Shown: positions 1-11,900 of the stretch, piece by piece | How positions within the stretch are numbered: position 1 is the stretch's first letter | How the letters are laid out: the number at the start of each line of letters is the position of its first letter | From: Nematostella vectensis | Taxonomy: Eukaryota; Cnidaria; Anthozoa; Actiniaria; Edwardsiidae | Reading direction: 5' to 3' | Assembly: GCF_932526225.1 (NCBI RefSeq) | Contig: NC_064036.1 | Span: 11,403,181 to 11,463,180, forward strand | DNA: 60,000 nucleotides | Position numbers and translations under genes: made by a program | Notes under the pieces: generated by a model | Databases searched by the model: none | What the model was told of the DNA's origin: nothing | Seen by the model: only the letters and a program-made list of their open reading frames with translations

Positions 1-806
1 GTGCGGAGCTCCGGAGTTCATTCAAGCATGTCTTGTTTGCCCACGAAAAGCGAAACCCAAACTCAACTTTTGAAGCGCATTTCTTCACGTTTGCTCGGTT
101 TATTTTTCTCTTGGCTATTAACAATGAATAAACCACCAAAAGAGCAGGAATGTGCAGTAAAAATAAGTTTAAATTATTAACAATAACACAACTAAAAATG
201 AATTTTATTAATTAAACCGAAAGGGGGGGGGGGGGGGGAGCTGAGCCCTTTTGGTGCGGGCCCTTGTTTAATAGTAAAGCAGCCTGGGCGAGCACGCATT
301 AAACTATGCTAATTTTAAACGTTAGTGGTTTGGGCCAATTTTTCAAATCGGCTAGCAAAAACTTAGTTTACACAAATTCCTGCAAGTTTACTTTCGAAAC
401 TCCTGACTTTTACAGTCCTAGGGCGATAAAAAGGGGGAAATGATTGGAGCTGACTTCCAAAACTAATGTACAATATCCTAATAGCTAGTTAGAAAAGCGC
501 CAGCTTTCAACATAAAATTGATTGTGATGCGTTCTCTGAATTGGCTTTCGCCAGCACCCCTGGCCTCGATGAGTACCACAGGAATACCGAACACCACGGG
601 CGGGGGACTGGGGGACAGGGGTCTGAATTGCACCGGCCCCGATCGTGCTGTTAAGCTTGCCATAGTAGAAAAAAACTGCTATCAGGCAGAATAGCGAATC
701 TTTCACCTATTATGCAAAGAGGGCCGCTTTAATTTGAAGCGAATGGCGTACGGGTCAACGCCAATCGCTTGATTAGCATACATAGCATTTACTGCCAATA
801 TGTATA

Positions 807-1105
807 CAGTGGAAGCCCTTAAACTCAATGGGGACGAATAACAGAGTTTGGGTTGTCGAGGAGTTCGAGTTATCCAAGTTTGAGCTAGCGGGGAGTTCGA
901 GTTATCCGAGTTCGGGTTATCGGGAGTTCGAGTTATCCAAGGTCGGGTCATCGAGGAGTTCGAGTTATCCAAGGTCGGGTTATCGAGGAGTTCGAGTTAT
1001 CCAAGGTCGGGTTATCGAGGAGTTCGAGTTATCCAAGGTCGGGTCATCGGGGTGCTCGAGTTATACGAGTTCGTTGTTCGAGGTCGGTATATCGGGGTTC
1101 CACTG
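807..1105. mobile_element. pogo/Tigger-like short inverted-repeat element with internal 32-bp tandem repeat
   Basis: The left end reads CAGTGGAAGCCC and the right end, reversed, reads CAGTGGAACCCC. Both ends are flanked by the dinucleotide TA (805-806 and 1106-1107), as expected of the Tc1/mariner-pogo superfamily. No transposase is present, so this is a non-autonomous (MITE-type) copy. The body is mostly a tandem array (about 853-1085) of a 32-bp unit built around GTTCGAGTTATCC and GGTCGGGTTATCGAG. Assignment to pogo/Tigger rests on the TA target and the CAGTGGAACC-type ends. Confidence 0.65.
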
Positions 1106-1481
1106 TAGATAAAATGCATTTTCTCGGAAGGGGTTAGTTGTTACAAACGAGACACGGCCATCTTACTTATAAAACGCAATCTTCTTCCAGATCTCAGGCA
1201 TGCCTTCACGCAGGACAGGGAGGGAAGTAACGCCTTCTTAACATCAAGACGAAGGCGATCGTTCAACATCGTCGAGGAGTGTTGTAAGGAGGGGTGTTCT
1301 GTGGAAGAAATAAACGAATACTGTTAATCCATATTGCTGGTTTCATGCACCGCTTGTAGGATAAGGGGGGCGTGGGGGTTGCTTTTACACTCTTTTAGGG
1401 TGAACGGGACTGGGATTTACTCGGAAACCTAGTAATGATGAGCATTATGATGATCATCACCACCGCCGCAACAACCAGAAA

Positions 1482-2565
1482 AAGACAATAATTCGAGTAT
1501 AAGACAATTATTCGAGCATAAGACAACAATTCGAGTATAAGACAACAAATCGAGTATAAGACAGCAAATCGAGTATCAGACAACAATTCGAGTATAAGAC
1601 AACAATTCGAGTATCAGACAACAAATCGAGTATAAGACAGCAAATCGAGTATCAGACAACAATTCGAGTATAAGACAACAATTCGAGTATCAGACAACAA
1701 TTCGAGTATAAGACAGCAAATCGAGTATCAGACAACAATTCGAGTATAAGACAACAATTCGAGCATAAGGCAACGATTCGAGCATAAGACAACAATTCTA
1801 GTATAAGAAAACATTTCGAGTATCAAACAACAATTCGAGTATAAGACAACAATTCGAGCATAAGACAACAATTCGAGTATAAGACAACAATTCGAGCATA
1901 AGACAATAATTCGAGTAACAGACAACAAATCGAGTATAAGACAACAAATCGAGCATAAGACAACAATTCGAGTATAAGAAAACAACTCGAGTATCAGACA
2001 ACAATTCGAGTATAAGACAACAATTCGAGCATAAGACAATTATTCGAGTATCAGACAACAATTCGAGTATAAGACAACAATTCGAGTATCAGACAACAAT
2101 TCGAGTATCAGACAACAATTCCAATATCAGACAACAATTCGAGTATAAGACAGCAAATCGAGTATCAGACAACAATTCGAGTATCAGACAACAATTCGAG
2201 TATAACAAAAATTGGAGTATATGACAACAATTCGAGTATCAGACAACAATTCGAGCATAAGACAACAATTCGAGTATCAGACAACAATTCAAACATAAGA
2301 CAACAATTCGAGTATCAGACAACAATTCAAGTATAATTCAACAATTCGAGTATCAGACAACAATTCAAGTATAATTCAAGAATTCGAGTATCAGACAACA
2401 ATTCAAGTATAATTCAACAATTCGAGTATCAGACAACAATTCAAGTATAATTCAACAATTCGAGTATGAGACAACAATTCGAGCATAAGGCAGCGAGTAT
2501 CAGATAATAATTCAAGTATAAATCAACTATTCCACCATATTATTAAAGACAACAATTCAAGTCAA
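1482..2565. repeat. 19-bp minisatellite, about 55 copies
   Basis: The unit is ATTCGAGTATAAGACAACA with common variants (cag for aag, aaatcg for aattcg, and caagtataattc in the right third). The period is 19 bp throughout most of the array. Reverse-strand reading frames through it give a repeating 19-residue pattern, which is an artefact of the period and not a gene. The unit shares the core TTCGAGT-TAT with the 32-bp repeat in the nearby 807-1105 element. Confidence 0.85.
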
Positions 2566-5500
2566 ATAAGCACAACTAGCTTTTTTGTTGTTTCAGGATA
2601 AGTCTTGTGGTCGATCAGGGGCCATTTGATATCTGACGATCCGATGAAATCCGTTGAGCTGATTTACATGCTTTTGTAGCCTTTAAACCCTATGCTAATG
2701 CGATATTCTCTTCTTTAACGAAGTTAATTTGCACGAATCATTGTGAAATTAAATCCATCCAACAATAAAAGGTTCAATTAAATTTTTAATTATCAAACAA
2801 TATGTATAGAAAAAAATTCTATACTACTATATGTATAGAAAGAAATTCTATACTACTTTTTCGACTTTATCGCCACAGTGACCGATAAGGCTTGGGTTCT
2901 AGGGGGGAGGTGACTAGGTTAAGGTTAGACGTGTTGCTGCGCATGGATCGTTCTAACGTTTAGTATGAGTGAACTATCGGAATGTTGAAGCTAGATCTGG
3001 AAAACGCATTAGAAGAAGCCGGTCAGACGGTAACCAGCAGTGTAGTTAACAATGCCTCAGGCATTGTAAAGAATACGTAGCGAAAATAAAATATAAACGC
3101 GTAGCCATGATGATTGTAGCTACTCTTGACTGTAGATCTCGAGTAACTTACAAACTGCTGGCATCTCATGCATGCATTGAAACTGCCCAGGCATGAGAGC
3201 AAGTTCCGTCAGCCCACCCAACAATCGCCCGCAGGCTGGCAGACCGCAGATTTTTCGCAGTCTCGCAAATTAAAAATACATCAATGATATGAGGAATACT
3301 CGTTTGGCATATTTTTTTCTTGTCAGCCTCTTATGTTTGAATCAATGATAAGATTGATAATGCGGTGATCCGCTTAGAGCGGCTTTTGAGGGGATCTCGT
3401 GTAGGCGTTGACCATTAATTAGTGGGTGGTGTATTTCCGTGAATGCCGAGTGTCATAGAGTGAAGCATGAAGATGTTGCGCGTGCGTAAGCAGGATGATT
3501 TATGACTTTAAGCCTTTTTATTGAATACACGGCCTTTCCACTGCACTTATGACAGAGGAATGATAGAGCGTTTTTGCGATGCTAATGAAGACTTACGCAG
3601 GTGTTGTTAGCTTTTAAATGGATGGCTTGACAACAAAAATAATAATCGTGAGATATTCTGTGCTAACTGGTGGTAGAAAAGGACATTTCTACGCTTTGTC
3701 GTTTCACTTTACGACCGTACCAGGCTATAGAGACCTATAAATGAGTTGACTTCTAAAGATGCTGAAATGCCTGTAGGGAAGCCCAGTGAAGTAGTGTCTA
3801 AATTTAGAATTGAAATTGATGGTGGGGATTGGCACTCAGCCTTGAAGATACGTACATTTATGTTCTTGATAAAATTTTAAGTAGTATAAACATACGTTAT
3901 TATTAACTTGAATATAAACCGATCCCTTTTTATTACTTTAGTACAACAATATGAAGCGGGGAAATATATTCTAATCAGAAATTTGTTGCACCAAATTCTA
4001 GCTTCCTTTATTAAAGTCCAAATCCCATAGCTTTTAGAAAAAAAGAATTTCCTTAAAACCCAACAGCGAAAAGATGTACTCCCCCAACCATCTTCCTCAG
4101 CACACCACATGCCGTGTGACGCTTTTTGACATGACGCTCTTTACGCACAAGCATAGACACTTTGCGGAACATACGAAATCAAACACTTTTTCAATTCATC
4201 AAAGAAATACTCAGCGTCACTTATCGAGACCCTTAGCGAGAAAATATCACCCAGATAGAGCTCAAACCACGATCCCCTTTATTCAATTAAAATCCCTGTA
4301 CTGTTCTACTTGAAATACTTGGTGAGTAGCTATTCAGATAAGTACAGCCTCTTGCGCCCTTCATTACATGTGGATAGAAATATAAGCGTCTGTTGAATAT
4401 TAAAAAAATACAACACATGAAAATTTGTTTTTATTTGTAGTAACTAGCCTCTTTTTTGTTATTTTCATTGTTGCAAAGAATTAAAAAGTAACGGCCATAA
4501 CCCAATTTATTTTAAACCCCTTAAAGACGTCGTCAATATGAAATGTGCGTTCTACATAATCCGAACAGAAAATAGTATATTTGCATTTTTATTGGAGCCA
4601 GTTAGCCGGTAACGTTAACGGCTTTGGGTAAATTCTAACCTTAATATCGTAAGCATTTGCTTAAATTCTTAACATAATTGCCAAATCATATAAAAACAAA
4701 GTCAATAAAAGGCAATAATTGGTAACGAAAATTAACTAAGCAATTTGAAAATGGTCAATAATAACAATAGCAAATGCTTTTATTGAGGTATGATAAAGTT
4801 GTGGAGATAACTGAAATGGTCTTGCATAAAAAGGAATCTCAAGTCGTACTAAATTAATCATAAATGAAAATAGGTATTTCTCGAGAGATATTGCTTTCAG
4901 AAATACGGCTAGCAAACCGTTACTCACATACACCATCAATCAATTATTTACAAGATGATTAAGATGGAGCGAAAAGTCCCTTGGTTTAGGCAGATTTTGC
5001 AAGGCAAATCACCACAAAAAGTGCGGCAAAAACACTAACCTAATTCAATAATGTTGCAAATAAATAACCGGCTGACAAAACAAAAATATTTACAATAAAA
5101 ACCAAGCAAGACAGGAAATGGACCCTGATTTTCAGATGGTTTTGGGGTTATCGCGCTGCTAATTTGTAGCTTTAGATGCCAATCTCGTGCAAATAGGCAC
5201 CCCATGCTCCGTGCGCTAAGCCACCGGTCTAGCCAATTTGCGTTAAGGGCTTGTGGGCCAGCTGGTAGTTAGGAAAACCCTATACAACAATAATGGTAAC
5301 TCGGTGGTTGGGACTGAAACAAATACCTCTAGGCCTTAGATATTAAAGCACTTCGCACCCAGCGAAGACAACAATGCACTGACCAAACCCATACGAGAAT
5401 ACGAAATGAAATGCTACTTTGTTTTTGTAATTCAAATGAGTCGCATGATCGTCCGTTAGCTGGGTCGGTTTTTCGACAAGAGCTAGCTAAGCCGTTCATT

Positions 5501-5616
5501 CCATTGAGGACTGCAAATTGAAAGCTGCTGCACACGGCCTTGGTTACATCGGTGGCTCACTTAGCAAGACCTCGAAGTTGGACGAGTTCCGCGTAGTCTC
5601 CCGTCATTGACAAGCA
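2566..5616. other. intergenic DNA upstream of the M13 peptidase gene
   Basis: I see no convincing gene here. The short open frames lack coding character, splice-linked neighbours or recognisable motifs. Small features are a two-copy ~30-bp tandem duplication at about 2801-2859 (TATGTATAGAAA...TTCTATACTAC) and a near-palindrome CAATGCCTCAGGCATTG at 3050-3066. The promoter of the downstream gene presumably lies near 5300-5600, but no TATA box is evident. Confidence 0.5.
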
Positions 5617-5914
5617 ATGATTTCCAACGCGAATCGATACGGGACAGATGAAGAGGTAGCTTTGAACAACAGCAACACGAAAAGCTCAACCGAGGTGAAG
5701 TTAGTCTCCAAGCACCGACACAGGGCGTACTCCAAATCCACTCGTATTTTCACCTTGATCATCCTCCTTCTACTTGTCTCCTGTGCCGTTCTTATCGTAC
5801 TCTACACCATGGAGCGGTCGCGTCGTATCCGCGCCCAGAGAAACACCGATGACGGAACAGAAACTCGACTACGCCGTGTCTGCACAACAAAGGAGTGTGT
5901 CCGAACGGCCTCAG
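5617..5914 (+). CDS. M13 peptidase exon 1: cytoplasmic tail, transmembrane anchor, first cysteines
   Basis: Encodes residues 1-99 of the peptidase. A basic segment ([12 protein letters not shown]) precedes a hydrophobic run rich in Leu, Ile and Val, the stop-transfer/anchor of a type II protein. The last residues, [12 protein letters not shown], match the conserved CxxxxC that opens the M13 ectodomain. The donor GTAAAG at 5915 splits a glycine codon (phase 1). Confidence 0.9.
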
Positions 5915-8900
5915 GTAAAGCGGAAAACGGTATAATTAATCGAAAATGTAGCCTGTTCGTCTATTATTTAGTCTAGTTTATCACGATATAGTTACAATAT
6001 GGGCTCTCGATGGCAATTCCACACTGTTATCTTTACAAGTTCTTTAAGACCACTAAGGTGCAGAGGTCCCGGGGCGCGAGACCTTCATTCATAGGGAATA
6101 AAATACTAACTGCGCTCGTGTTACGCAAGTCTGGGGGGATTCTCACAAATTACTTTTTCTCCAAATACATCTATCTTAAAAACCGCCCACGTCATTCCTC
6201 CTTCGCGCAATCAAGAAGCTCGTTCTATTACTGCTGGAACGCACCTGGACTTCGCTTACTTATTTCCGCTTGATTCCGAGACAGCTAATACTGGTTATAG
6301 CCTAAGAAACACATTATTTGGTGAATACACAAACTTGATCTTTAAGGCGAAATTTGGGACGTTTGTTATGCCTGTGCTCCGTTACAGGTGATTTTCTTTG
6401 CTTATTGTAACAATTACATATTAGTTCCGACACTACAGAGTGATTATTTGCATCTCGTATTGACATAAGCAATCAAAAGCTAGCGGGTACGCAAGAACTC
6501 CTAGGAAACCAATTCTTCTGTCATTATTATACTGCAATTACTATCGTCAATTTTTGGTAGTCATTTTTTGACAGTTGCTTATTCTTTGGTGAAGTTACAA
6601 AGATTTCAGGCTGCGTATTCAACAGGGAAACCAAGTTCTCCATAAAATTGCAAAAATTCTCGACACAGCCAATTTGCACCTTGGTCGAGAGCAATTTTTG
6701 AATGTCGTGCGCGCAACAGAATGATAGTGCAAACAAATTTAGAAACTGAAAACGCCACCCAAAGTGTTTCATTGACAATCGTTTAGAGATCTTGCATGAA
6801 TTTGGGGGAAAACATAGCATAGACGAATACAGTTAAGTGAAGTGAGAAAATGAGACCATCAGGCTAGGACATATTCTAAAGCACCTCACAAAATAAATGG
6901 ACCCCCAAAATAAGAAAAGAAACGAATTTTATTTGTGTTTTTTGTTCAAGTTAGCGAGCGGTTTTTGGCTCTTACTTATCTTCTTGAAGAGTATCACTTC
7001 AGAGGGAGAAATCCCGGGAGATTTGCAGATTACCACTGATTATCACCAATTAAATCTAACCAACGGCAAAAGCTATAATTTCTAACAGTTTTGGGACAAA
7101 GATAAATTTCCTAAGTAATAACTCAATCGTTGTATAATCTTTGGATATTTTCGCGGACTAAACTTGCGACTAAATGAATTTGCACAAAAACAGTAAATTA
7201 GAAAAATTTACATCGTCGCGAGTTTAGAATATTTCTAATTAAAATCGGCTGTGAATAATTGTTAATCATTTTCGTGACGGCAAAGACAGATTATATTTTT
7301 CGCGTTGTTTTGAATTATTATTTGAATTCATCTTTAACCTGTTTCAATGGCATACTAATTCTAAAGAATTTAACTTATATTGCTGTTTTTTGTATTCTTT
7401 TTTTCTACATGAAATGAATGGAAATTGAAAAGCAACTTTATATTTTATTCAGGCCTACAGGAGAACGAGAACCTATCGACGTCACACACCACACCCAAAA
7501 GTACAACACTTTATGATAAAGAAGGCCAATCGCGCAAAGTACTAAATAGCGTTGTTGTCTTACCAGCCATCATCTCTGCCATGGATGAGAAAGTAGACCC
7601 TTGTCATGATTTCTATATGTTTGCGTGCGGTGGCTGGAAGCGCGACCATCCCATTCCTGACGATGAGCCTTACTGGACGCAGTTCATTCAGCTGACGGAA
7701 GAGAACTTTAAGGTCATCAGAAGACTCATCGAGAGTCGTGCAACGCGGAAAAAGTATCAACACGTAAGTAATTAGTAGTATGGTCAAACGACTTGCGCTA
7801 AGAGATCACTTGACTGTTTGGCTGCAAACAACAAAAAGCAACTTATTCAGCGCTAACCAATCAGCCGGAAAGTTCCCATGTCAGAAAGGGCTTAGTTCCA
7901 CTGAAGGATGTACTTTGTCGCACACTGGCACGACGGTCGCAACGTGTTCTTTTTGGCGTGAGTTTCCCACTTGAAAAGTCATGCCCATGTCGCCTGCATT
8001 TTACAATACTTGTCATGTTAGCCATATTACGGGCTGGCGAACAAATTTGATATTGGACGAGTGTAAAGGAGAGGCGAATCGGTGTAAATTAGCCTAGCAC
8101 ATGTTTTGTTTTTATACAGTCTCATTTTATAGGGATGAAGACATATGCTGCTGGCCGCTGGCCGTAATAAGGCGAGGGGGGGGGGGGGTTACGATAGAAG
8201 ATTACCATTTAGGTTTTTCTTGGGACAACTTGATACTCGCCTTAAAATAACAGACGAAGGTGACTTTTCTTGTCATTGGATAAAATGACTTCTTACGTTA
8301 AAGTGTTCGAAAAAATAAACAATCTGGTCTCAGATACATCTAAAACTATTCAAGAACATTCATTCACGGAGAATGTCGCTAGTCGCTAGAGAAATTCTAA
8401 GATTTGCTATATTCTTCACAGAACCCCACACTAGAAAAGGTATTTGCCTATTACGACTCTTGCGTAGACACGAATGCCATCAACGACGCGGGCCTTACTC
8501 CTCTCACCCAAATTATCGAGACGTATGGATCGTGGAACATCACTGTGGATGGATGGATGGGCGAGTGGAGCATGGTAGAGCGCCTGGCAGCAATGCAGCG
8601 GGACCTGAAGATCAAACCACTGATCAGCATCAGCGTGGGCGCAGACTTTCACAATTCATCAGTCAACAGGATCATGGTATGGCAATCAAGGATTTAACAT
8701 GTTTTACTATTAATTTTAGATCCTTTTTTTTAATCCTGTCCAGTGGTAGTAGCTTGGTATATATTGAGTAAATGTATGCAGTGATAGTAGAAGTTGTGTA
8801 GATGCACAGAAAAAAAAAGAAGAAGAGGTATAAGAAGACGAAAGAGAAGAGGAGGAGGAAAATGAAGTCTGTTTTCTCAAAATACATCAGTTAACTTCGT

Positions 8901-11900
8901 TGGTCATATCATTGGACAATTAATATAACATAGTAGGAAAATAATAATTATGGTTCAAAAAGCACTTTTGATAGAAATCAGACATTGTTTCTGTCGACAG
9001 ATTGACCAGACAAATCACTACATCACCCGTGAGAGCTATCTGTCGAACTCGTCATATAATATACCGGTAAGGCAAAAGCATTGCAGCAGGCGCATTCCCA
9101 GGATTGACCGAGGGGGGGGGGGGGGGGGGGGGGGTTAACTGCCATAGACATCACATGAAAAAAGCATAGCATTTAAAGATTCCTTTATAAGAAATTACCC
9201 ACTTTTTGGCCGCCAAGGGGGGGAGGGGAGGGGGGCTGTGTACGCGCCTGCGCAGTCTCTTTCACGTCTTAAAGACTGTGGAGTTGGCCTTGCATGTCTG
9301 CAAAAGCACCAGATATATTTACAGTTAAGTTTTATAAATAAGGGGAATATACCCAAAGGAGGTTTTCTGCCAGCAAAAAATAATTCCTAGAAATACGTGT
9401 TCTAAAAGATGGAATTCTTCCTTTGTTGTTTCAGGTGCGTAAAGCATATTTCCAACTTATGCTGGACATTGCAGGAATTCTAGGAGCGGAGAAAAATCAA
9501 GAAGTAGTGACACAGTTCCAAGAAATCATCGACTTTGAACAGGAATTAGCAAAAGTGAGTAATGGTGTGTTATTTTTTCCTATAAATTCCCACGCATTTG
9601 TTGTTACATCGAGTATTTCATTCAATAATATATTAAAATCTATTGCTTGCAGATATCTTTACCGAATTCATTCAGAGTAGAACTTAGTCAGATGTTTACT
9701 CGTATGACCGTACGGCAACTTTCCAACGAGACGGGTAACCAGGTACGACTATTTTACCAAGGGGGGGGGGGGGGGGGGGGGGTGACCGTACTTGAACTTT
9801 TCACTTAGACAGCTGACTAGGTAGGAGTATTTATCCGAGGGGGAGGGGTGGGGGGGGGGTGGGGGGAAAGGAGGGACTCAAATATTAGCATGGCAGTCAT
9901 TTCCAATGTCAGCGCTATAAAATTGCAACATTAGTCAACTTCTTAGTGGGCTTTTTACATAATAATAGGTATAAAAGGTATTTAAAATTCACAAAGAGAG
10001 TCTCTTAAATGTGCAAAAACTGTATAATGCAGTTGTCTATATTGCTCTCTTTTTGGCATATTAACTAGGGATGAATAATCAAAGTCAAATAAGTTGATTG
10101 AATCATTAAAATCCTTTTGATGCAACAAAATGATGATCTGCTTAGTCTAATGAAGGCATGAAAGGCGGAGGAAGAGAGGCAAGCTAAGGAAATTACCTGA
10201 ATTCTTTGATTTAATTCTGTCCTTAGCTTGACTGGCTTACACTTCTAAGGTTTATATTCCAAGACTCCGGGTACCAGATTAATGAAGACGAAGAAGTACT
10301 AGTATTTGCAATTGATTCCATGAGAAAGCTAGTGAACCTAACAGTAAACACGCCAAAAAGGTATGCCACACACACGTCAAATCGCACAACAGTATACACA
10401 ACATATATACAAATACCACGTCACATTTGCATCAAATAAAATCTCATCACACACCAACACAACACAACCCATACATCACACCATACCTCAACACAACACG
10501 GCACATCAGATTGAATCACACTGCACTAAAACACTTGACAAAGCACACACCATAACAACACATACAGGAAACCACACCACATTACTGAATCACACCTCAC
10601 CATACACTTAACAACACCACAACACCACAGCCTTGCACTACAATTTTGCACCACACCACACTGCACACACCACAACACTACCCCTCCCCTTCCCCCACAA
10701 TATGACACTTATCACCACACCACACTGCACAAACCAAAACACTCCCTCACAAAAACACACCAAAACAATGTGGCACACCACATAACATTAAAGCAAGCCA
10801 CACCACTGCGACACATTACCAATGTCAGACACCACACCACACCACAACACAACACGACACAACACAACACAACACAACACAACACAACACAACACAACAC
10901 AACACAACACAACACAACACAACACAACACCTGACTACCTTTCACCACACCACAACACTGCACCACAACATTGCATCACACTACGCCACACCACGCCATA
11001 ACACAACAGCACAACACAACGCTACACCACAACACTGCAACATACAAGTCACAACACAACACCACAACACAACTCCCAAAGTACTTCACCACAGCACACA
11101 CCCTACACACCGCACCACGAGCCATCCAGTCGCATAAAAGTTTGCGGGACTATAACCGTCATTTTAATCACTCTGACTCAAAGGGTCATACGCAACTACA
11201 TGATGTGGCAAGTGGTCGTCAACCTGTTCAAGTATCTTGGCAACCGATTCCAGTGGCCGTTCCGAAGCTTCAACATGGTGGTCAGCGGCAGTAGTGGTGC
11301 TACCTCGTCACAATGGCAGAAATGCCTGAATGAGATGAGTGACAACAGAAACGAGATAAGCTACCCGCTAGGACTGCTCTATGTCGACGAGAAATTTCAG
11401 AAGGAAAGCAGAGAAAAGGTCTGTGCTGAGCAGTGGAGGTGAAAGAGTACACAGATTTATTATTATTTCCAAATTTTTAAAATAAGTGAATAACTAGAAC
11501 ACTAGCCATATATGTACTGGCAACAGCCGGGCCAAAGACGGAACGCAAGCACTAAGGTAAACCGAACTGAAGTGTAATAGGCGTTCCGTTCCTAGTATTC
11601 TTTTAAATTTTGCGTCAAATTTAAGCAAAATCGCGAAATAGAGGGCTACTGTGAAATAAATTGAATTTCAGAGTGATTTCAAGTAGATTTAGGAATGACT
11701 TATAACTGTAACACATAGGCTTGAGCTAGGGGTGTCCCTCTCAACTGCCTCAAAAAGGGTCCATTCCTTATTAAAGGATCCCTTAATTATTTCTCCAAGT
11801 CTATGACTGCGCAACCCCCTCCCCCTCAGTGAATTTTGGCTACGAGCCTGATACACGTAGTCCACAAATGTGGCCTCATACATGCTTTCACGAAATAGGC

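Noticed and set aside
1728-2061. Reverse-strand ~100-residue frames with LSYTRIVVLYSNCCLILE repeats
   Set aside because: Generated by the 19-bp minisatellite period.
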